Origin: JBBTVI01 sp038063315
GTDB lineage: Bacteria; Patescibacteriota; Minisyncoccia; Sungbacterales; HO2-52-23
DNA: 25,905 nucleotides
Reading direction: 5' to 3'
NCBI GenBank assembly: GCA_038063315.1
Contig: JBBTVI010000052.1
Coordinates: forward strand, 1 to 25,905
Position 1 is the first letter of the stretch, and each line of letters starts with the position of its first letter. The notes beneath the pieces were generated by a model. That model had not been told where the DNA came from. It ran no database searches and saw only the letters and a list, made by a program, of their open reading frames with translations. A program made the position numbers and the translations under genes. Positions 21,452 through 25,905 of this stretch are shown here, one piece after another.

Positions 21452-21918
21452 AGTTCGTTTCGCATCGCGGCGGTCGTCGTCCCCGAAAACGATTCTTCGG
21501 CTCCGGGAACAAAAAGCGTAAACGCGACGCGCACGGTCCCCCCGATTTTCTCAAACCGGAGCGCGGTCATGTTCACGTCTCCCGATGTCAGGGCTTCGCC
21601 GTCTTCCGTCAATACCCCGCCCGCGCGTGAAAATGTCTTAGTCGCGCCCCCGGGGAGATCGAAAATGACGGTCTCCAAATCCGGCAACGTTGAGGCCTCT
21701 CCGCGGCGCGCCCAATACGCGAACCGCTCGCCGATAAGAACCGCATTGGTATGCAGGCGCTCGGCGCGGGCCGCGCCGCGGATCGCTTTTATGCCGGATG
21801 AAAAAATTCCAATCGCCGCAATAGCCGCAACGCCTCCGATGGCAAGCGCCATCAGTGTCTCAACAAGGCCGAAGCCGCGCATTCCATCTTTCGCCCGCAT
21901 GGTTTTAACGATAGACAT
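21448..21918 (-). CDS. Minor pilin (PilW/GspJ-like)
   Basis: A 156-residue type IV pilin-like protein. The class III leader MSIVKTMRAKDGMRG is followed by FGLVETLMALAIGGVAAIAA, so the prepilin peptidase site is Gly15/Phe16 and Glu is at +5. After the helix comes a small globular head with two beta stretches (PDLETVIFDLPGGATKTFSR and GGTVRVAFTLFVPG). It would be cleaved and N-methylated by PilD, which is not in this window. The start at 21918 overlaps the previous gene by 14 bases; MRAKDGMRG at 21900 is an alternative. The stop overlaps the PilX-like start. Which of the minor-pilin slots it fills (PilV, PilW) cannot be decided from sequence. Confidence 0.75.
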   Translation of the reverse strand: MSIVKTMRAKDGMRGFGLVETLMALAIGGVAAIAAIGIFSSGIKAIRGAARAERLHTNAVLIGERFAYWARRGEASTLPDLETVIFDLPGGATKTFSRAGGVLTEDGEALTSGDVNMTALRFEKIGGTVRVAFTLFVPGAEESFSGTTTAAMRNEL

Positions 21919-22564
21919 AAGTAGTTTCTTCGGCCGCGCGCGCCCGTCCGTTTTCCAGCCACGAGGCCGCGATTGTCACGCGGCGGGTATCCGGATCCGT
22001 CATGCCGCCGGTCTCAACAATCACATTGGGATACCCCAACGTATCGCGTGCGACGCTTTGTGTCGTCACCCAACGCGTGATGCCGTCCGGCGACGCCGAC
22101 TCCGCGCCGGATGTTAAAACCCATTCTCCAGCGTTGACTTCGGGATGGCAAATGTTCGGATCCGCGCAGGATGCGTCCTCCAGCATCGCCCAATTTCTCT
22201 TCTCGATGTCGCGCGCGATCTCAGTTCCCTCGCCTAACGACAAAATCGCCTTAAGCCGAACCGCGTTCGCCCGCGACGTCTGCTGCGCACGCATGGAGAG
22301 CCCGGCAAAAGCCAGAAAAAAACCCGCGATCACGCCAATCGAGACGATCGCCTCGATCATCGCAAAACCATTGAAAAAGTCATTGCGAGGAGCGCAGCGC
22401 AGCGGAGCGACGAAGCAATCCATAACGCAGAAATCCTGGATTGCTTCGCCTTCGGCTCGCAATGACGGCGGACAGGGATTGCCGCGCTTCCCCCTCGACA
22501 GACTCGGGGTCGCTTGCAATGACGGATGGAATATTTTTTTAACGATTTCTAATATAAAAGCCAT
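21905..22564 (-). CDS. Minor pilin (PilV/GspI-like) with repeat insertion in its leader
   Basis: A 219-residue reading frame whose mature part is a pilin: NGFAMIEAIVSIGVIAGFFL has the Gly66/Phe67 cleavage site with Glu at +5. Normal class III leaders have 6-20 residues; this one would have 66 if translation starts at MAFILEIVKK (22564). Residues about 14-61 come from the palindromic repeat at 22380-22526, which stays open in this frame. An internal ATG at 22423 within the repeat (MDCFVAPLRCAPRNDFFNG) would give a 19-residue leader with three Arg. So either the leader is abnormal, an internal start has taken over, or the gene is impaired. The GGAG before 22564 is 14 bases away, too far for a good site. 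Confidence 0.7.
   Translation of the reverse strand: MAFILEIVKKIFHPSLQATPSLSRGKRGNPCPPSLRAEGEAIQDFCVMDCFVAPLRCAPRNDFFNGFAMIEAIVSIGVIAGFFLAFAGLSMRAQQTSRANAVRLKAILSLGEGTEIARDIEKRNWAMLEDASCADPNICHPEVNAGEWVLTSGAESASPDGITRWVTTQSVARDTLGYPNVIVETGGMTDPDTRRVTIAASWLENGRARAAEETTYVYR
22380..22526. repeat. Palindromic CATTGCGAG repeat inside the PilV-like gene (copy D)
   Basis: Two nested units: TCATTGCGAGGAG...GAAGCAATCCA...TGGATTGCTTCG...CTCGCAATGACGG, then GGGATTGCCGCG...GACTCGGGGTCGCTTGCAATGACGG. It lacks the GTAACCCCTCAC end sequences of copies A-C. It is in frame in the host gene, which reads through it without a stop. Confidence 0.75.
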
Positions 22565-22581
22565 AATGGGTTGTCGCGCTC

Positions 22582-23025
22582 CTACGGCGAGGTAATCCGA
22601 CCGACCGAGGAGACCGTCACCGTCGCCGAGTCCGCGCTTCCAATAACAGAAATCACGGCCGCAGCATCGGGAACGCCCGTCAGCCGCCCGAAAATGATTC
22701 GCGTATCCGTCTGATCCGTATGGATTCCCGGCGGAAGCGGCAATGGGATATCGTCCGAGTCGGGCGCGGCCCCGTCAAAAAGCGTGATCCAGCGCTCCTC
22801 TACCCGCACGCCGTGCGTTGTGTCGCCATAGCCGGAGAGAGAACGATTCCGCGCGGTTTCTAAAACCCGAACGATTGTCGCCGCGCCCGCGCGCAAATTC
22901 GCGCGCGCGCCCGCGCGACGGACAGACGCCGCAGCCGCCGCCCCCATCATGCTCAAAATTGCGGCAACAAGCAATACTTCCACCAGAGTGAATCCGGGAC
23001 GATTTTTTGTCCGGTTAAAACGCAT
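22582..23025 (-). CDS. Minor pilin (GspH/FimT-like)
   Basis: A 147-residue type IV pilin-like protein. Leader MRFNRTKNRPG with three Arg/Lys-rich turns is followed by FTLVEVLLVAAILSMMGAAA, so cleavage is at Gly11/Phe12 and Glu is at +5, the canonical prepilin pattern. The head (LETARNRSLSGYGDTTHGVR, WITLFDGAAPDSDD, then TRIIFGRLTGVPDAAAVISV) fits the GspH/FimT group of minor pilins that help start pilus assembly. The start overlaps the pilC stop by 11 bases, so it is translationally coupled. It is the first pilin gene after the platform protein. Function in tip complex is inferred from family and operon. Confidence 0.8.
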   Translation of the reverse strand: MRFNRTKNRPGFTLVEVLLVAAILSMMGAAAAASVRRAGARANLRAGAATIVRVLETARNRSLSGYGDTTHGVRVEERWITLFDGAAPDSDDIPLPLPPGIHTDQTDTRIIFGRLTGVPDAAAVISVIGSADSATVTVSSVGRITSP

Positions 23026-24229
23026 AAGAGGCCTGATATAAAGGCATAAAAATCGTCAGCGCCAATCCGCCGACGATAATGCCCACAATGACCATCAGAA
23101 TCGGCTCGATCATCGCAGTCAACATCCCCACCTTATGGCGGATGGTACGCTCGTAATACTCCGTCAGATGACGAAACGTGTCGTCGAACCGGCCCGTCTC
23201 TTCCCCGACGGCAATCATGTGCCGCGCCTGATCCGGAAACAGACGCGGAAACGGCCGCAGTGTTTCGGAAAGCATCGCGCCGTGCGCGAGCAGCGGTTCA
23301 ATGGCCTCTATCGCCGCCCGATACGACGGGCTCCGGACTGTCTTCTTCGCAATACCGACCGAACGGACCAGAGACGCGCCGCCGGCGACGAGCGAACCGG
23401 TCGCGCGGAAGAATCGAACAAGATTGAACTCTTTGACGAGCGTTCCGAAAACTGGAGTCCTCAGAAACGCCGCGTCCGCCGCGCGTCGCCCGATGGGACG
23501 CCGGAGAAAATACGCAAGCCCTCCCGCAGTTGCTGCGACGCCGATGCCGAGCTCCCACGGGCGATGCCCGGCGAGACCACCGGCGGCAAGCAGGACTCTT
23601 GTCGGAAGCGGCAGCGGCACCTCTAATTCCATAAAAAGTTCCGCGATCTTAGGAAGCACGACAATGGATAAAATGATCATCACAGCCATCATAACGACGA
23701 TAATGACCGCCGGATACGCCATAGCCCCAGCAACTTTCTGCCGAATTTCCTGATCGCGCGACATATTCTCCGCAATGCGTTCCAGCGTCTCAACGAGCTC
23801 GCCCGTCGCCTCTCCGACGGCGACGATCTCACAAACGTCCTCGGGAAAATAACGGGGAAATGCGGAAAACGCCCTGGACAGGGGTCTGCCGTTTTCGACG
23901 GCCCGGATCATCTCGTCAATCGCGCGGCGGCCGGAAGACGGCGGCGTTTGTCCCGAAAGAACCCGCATTGCGCGCGTTACCGGCATTCCGACGGCAAGCA
24001 TTGTCGCGAAGTTACGGAAAAACACGATCCGCCGCGTTCGCGAAAAACGGCGCGCAAACAAGCTTCCGACGTTGGCCTGTAACAGCCGGATCGGCTCCTT
24101 CACGACAAATAGAACCGTCATGCCGCTTTTTTCCGCAATGCGGCGGGCGCGTACCCGCGTCAACGCGCGCACGGTTCCTTTGACAACGCGATTTTCTTTT
24201 GTGACGGCGCGATATGAATAAATAAACAT
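23015..24229 (-). CDS. pilC: Type IV pilus inner-membrane platform protein PilC/GspF
   Basis: A 404-residue polytopic protein. FIYSYRAVTKENRVVKGTVR is the standard N-terminal opening. Two T2SSF domains follow (about 60-185 and 265-390), each with a GEATGEL or GEETGRF glycine motif near its end. Hydrophobic segments are PAVIIVVMMAVMIILSIVVL (about 165-190), a central pair around LGIGVAATAGGLAYFL and a C-terminal ILMVIVGIIVGGLALTIFMP. PilC sits at the centre of the pilus machine and links the ATPase ring to pilin assembly. ATG 24229 starts one base after the pilB stop codon; an earlier in-frame start would only add eleven residues overlapping pilB. Gene order pilB-pilC-minor pilins is normal. 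Confidence 0.92.
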   Translation of the reverse strand: MFIYSYRAVTKENRVVKGTVRALTRVRARRIAEKSGMTVLFVVKEPIRLLQANVGSLFARRFSRTRRIVFFRNFATMLAVGMPVTRAMRVLSGQTPPSSGRRAIDEMIRAVENGRPLSRAFSAFPRYFPEDVCEIVAVGEATGELVETLERIAENMSRDQEIRQKVAGAMAYPAVIIVVMMAVMIILSIVVLPKIAELFMELEVPLPLPTRVLLAAGGLAGHRPWELGIGVAATAGGLAYFLRRPIGRRAADAAFLRTPVFGTLVKEFNLVRFFRATGSLVAGGASLVRSVGIAKKTVRSPSYRAAIEAIEPLLAHGAMLSETLRPFPRLFPDQARHMIAVGEETGRFDDTFRHLTEYYERTIRHKVGMLTAMIEPILMVIVGIIVGGLALTIFMPLYQASYAF

Positions 24230-24230
24230 G

Positions 24231-25772
24231 TTAGTTGCGGGTCGTACGCAAAACCTCATCAATCGTTGTCAGGCCCAAAAGAACTTTCTCCACCCCGTCC
24301 GATACCATGTCGCGAAATCCGGCCTTAGCCGCCTCTTCCCGAATGCGCTCCGGACCCGCATGTTCAAGCACCAAGCCCGCGATGCGGCGATCCAGCTCCA
24401 GAAATTCGAAAAGTCCGATCCGGTCCCGATACCCCGTCTGCAGGCACGTCTTGCACCCTTTGCCGACGGAAAATTTTTTCCGCCCTATCCCGCTCATCCC
24501 GATACCGCCTCTTTCCAGCGCCAGAACCACATCCGGCCGCTCCCCGATTTTTTTTATTCCCGCCGGACTCAATTTTTGCGCGGCGGCGCATGCGGAGCAG
24601 ATCTTGCGCACCAGCCGCTGCGCGATGACGAGCGTCAGGACCGAGGCCGTCACGAAATCTTCCACCTTCATTTCCAAAAATCGCGCGATCGCGCCTGCAG
24701 CGTCATTCGTATGCATCGTCGTAAAAACAAGATGGCCGGTCAATGCGGCGTTGGCTGCCATCACGGCCGTCTCCGAGTCGCGGATTTCACCGACCATAAT
24801 GATGTCGGGGTCCTGCCGGAGCAACGCGCGGAGTCCGGACGCAAACGTCAATCCTACCCGGGAGTTGATCTGAATCTGATTGACGCCGTCGAGCGCGTAT
24901 TCAATCGGATCTTCGAGCGTGGAAATGTTGATATCTTTTTTTTCCAGGAGATCCATCAACGCGTATAGTGTCGTTGTCTTGCCCGAACCCGTCGGGCCGG
25001 ACGTGACAATCATGCCGAACGGCTTATTGATGTTCGTCTGAAGCGTTTTTCTTTGCGAATCGGAAAACCCGAGACGCTCAAGCGTCAGATTTTTGTTCGC
25101 GTCGTCAAGAATACGCAGCGCGATTTTTTCGCCGTAAAGCGTCGGAACCGTCGAGATGCGAAGCGAGACGTCGCGAACGCCCTCCGGCTCGAAGCGGCCG
25201 TCCTGCGGCCGTCGGGACTCATCAATCTTAAGATTCGACAGAATCTTAAAACGCGCGACAAGCGCGGAATGCAGCGTGGCGGGAAGCGCCGCCGCCTCGT
25301 GCAACGTTCCGTCAATACGCAAACGGACAACGGATCCCGCGCGCGTCGGCTCGATATGAATATCGCTTGCGCGCCGATGTATCGCCCCGCGGACGATCCG
25401 ATCCGCAATCGCGGATACCGCGTCCGTGCCCGCGCGGACATCCGGGATGTCAACAAAATCCGCGTCTGAATCGGCGTCATAAAACGCCAATGCGCGCGCG
25501 ATGTCTTCATCCCGCGCCAAAAACCATTCGATCGCGCCACTGATACGCCCCTCCACAAACGCGCGCAACGCCGGATCGTCCGGATTCTCAGCCGCAATTT
25601 TGACGGTGTCCGCGTTCTTCGCAAAAGGAAAAGCGCGAAATTCCCGCACAAGATCCCCCGAAAACAAATCCAAAGCGGCGCGAGACGGCTCGCCCTGAAA
25701 AATATCCTCCGGCACCGGAGGATACTGACCGCCACTCTCAAATCCCGGCATATGATTTATTTTTTTTGCCAT
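24231..25772 (-). CDS. pilB: Type IV pilus assembly ATPase PilB/GspE
   Basis: A 513-residue hexameric secretion ATPase that powers pilus extension on the cytosolic face. Walker A GPTGSGKT is at 259-266, the Asp box region at about 285-293, Walker B DPDIIMVGEIRD at 321-332 and the His box HTNDAAG at about 354-360. The zinc-binding tetracysteine motif of PilB/GspE is present: Cys392/Cys395 (ICSAC) and Cys440/Cys443 (CKTC). The N-terminal domain is short (about 115 residues before the NTD2/ASDIHIEP part), so the protein is under the usual 560-570. MAKKINHMPG (25772) is the start; an upstream in-frame start would run into the repeat-flanking palindrome. First gene of the operon. A retraction ATPase PilT is not in view. 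Confidence 0.95.
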   Translation of the reverse strand: MAKKINHMPGFESGGQYPPVPEDIFQGEPSRAALDLFSGDLVREFRAFPFAKNADTVKIAAENPDDPALRAFVEGRISGAIEWFLARDEDIARALAFYDADSDADFVDIPDVRAGTDAVSAIADRIVRGAIHRRASDIHIEPTRAGSVVRLRIDGTLHEAAALPATLHSALVARFKILSNLKIDESRRPQDGRFEPEGVRDVSLRISTVPTLYGEKIALRILDDANKNLTLERLGFSDSQRKTLQTNINKPFGMIVTSGPTGSGKTTTLYALMDLLEKKDINISTLEDPIEYALDGVNQIQINSRVGLTFASGLRALLRQDPDIIMVGEIRDSETAVMAANAALTGHLVFTTMHTNDAAGAIARFLEMKVEDFVTASVLTLVIAQRLVRKICSACAAAQKLSPAGIKKIGERPDVVLALERGGIGMSGIGRKKFSVGKGCKTCLQTGYRDRIGLFEFLELDRRIAGLVLEHAGPERIREEAAKAGFRDMVSDGVEKVLLGLTTIDEVLRTTRN

Positions 25773-25785
25773 AATTTCTTCACCC

Positions 25786-25801
25786 GTTACTCCCGAGTAA
25801 C
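25786..25801. repeat. 16-bp palindrome before pilB
   Basis: GTTACTC and GAGTAAC are exact inverted repeats separated by two bases, ending 14 bases before the pilB ATG. It overlaps the edge of the repeat element to the right (GTAACCCCC), so it may be a junction product or an operator-like site. Confidence 0.5.
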
Positions 25802-25905
25802 CCCCGCACAACACTGTTTCAAGCTGCTCTTATAAGCGTCATTGCGAGGAGTCCTGCGGCAGGACGACGAAGCAATCCAGAAAAACCCCCTGGATTGCCG
25901 CGCTC
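25797..25905. mobile_element. Palindromic MITE-like element (copy E), cut by the window edge
   Basis: It begins GTAACCCCCGCAC, like the ends of copies A and B, and after about 41 bases reaches GTCATTGCGAGGAG...GACGAAGCAATCCAG...CTGGATTGCCGCGCTC, where the window stops. It occupies the region directly upstream of the pilus operon, so the operon promoter must lie in or beyond it. Confidence 0.6.

Noticed and set aside
24228..24968. 246-codon open frame on the plus strand
   Set aside because: Antisense to pilB, whose Walker and tetracysteine motifs are intact.
15..25772. Recoded TGA (code 25 as in Gracilibacteria/Absconditabacteria)
   Set aside because: TGA serves as the stop in several well-bounded genes, for example at the CofE/PIG-L and PIG-L/GT4 overlaps.
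4558..25905. The five CATTGCGAG repeats as a CRISPR array
   Set aside because: Copies are kilobases apart, palindromic, of different length and without spacers or cas genes.

Overview
The window looks like a chromosomal segment from a Patescibacteria/CPR-type (Parcubacteria-like) bacterium. This is an inference from gene content: a compact type IV pilus operon with very short minor-pilin genes, cytosolic glycoside-active enzymes beside GT4 glycosyltransferases, a CofE-type ligase with no other F420 gene in view, DUF3467, a LOG-like protein, several small toxin-antitoxin pairs, and many ATGA gene overlaps. TGA is used as an ordinary stop codon, so the code is the standard bacterial one. No ribosomal or other phylogenetic marker is present, so the assignment stays tentative.

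Layout. 15-1553: a membrane-anchored extracellular Ig/Fn3-like protein, preceded by a 200-base stretch of stacked inverted repeats. 1817-3565: a LOG-like protein and an aromatic amino acid permease in one unit. 3640-4096: a RelE-type toxin-antitoxin pair. 4182-4481: a small Zn-ribbon protein. 4566-4710: a MITE-like element with terminal repeats and target duplication. 4786-6117: a beta-CASP metallo-beta-lactamase RNase. 6330-7170: RelB/YafQ-like antitoxin and toxin plus a DUF3467 protein. 7309-7380: tRNA-Arg(CCG), with a broken second copy of its 3' part beside it. 7402-7917: a nucleotidyltransferase with a Cys-rich tail. 7991-13120 (+ strand): GH130 enzyme, GT4 fused to an (alpha/alpha)6 domain, a Phd/RelE pair, and a GH100/debranching-like (alpha/alpha)6 enzyme. 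13250-15827 (- strand): CofE-like ligase, PIG-L deacetylase and GT4 with ATGA overlaps. 16073-18682: M1 aminopeptidase. 18986-20119: GH15-like enzyme. 20342-25772 (- strand): pilB, pilC, four pilin-like genes.

How the genes fit together. The carbohydrate genes encode proteins without signal peptides, so they suggest intracellular synthesis and turnover of a glycan (phosphorolysis by GH130, transfer by GT4, trimming by GH15/GH100-like enzymes). The CofE-PIG-L-GT4 operon has the enzyme set expected for assembling a small amino-sugar conjugate: glycosyl transfer, de-N-acetylation and amino acid ligation. The pilus operon gives the extension ATPase, platform protein and a minor-pilin set; major pilin, PilD, PilM/N/O and PilT are not in the window.

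Two patterns run across the window. First, at least five genes have a good -10 hexamer ending exactly six bases before the ATG and no Shine-Dalgarno, which predicts leaderless transcripts. Second, a palindromic repeat family (core TCATTGCGAG...GAAGCAATCC...CAATGACG) occurs five times: once with 8-bp target duplications, once supplying the stop codons of two convergent genes, once inside the coding sequence of a minor pilin, and once directly before the pilus operon.
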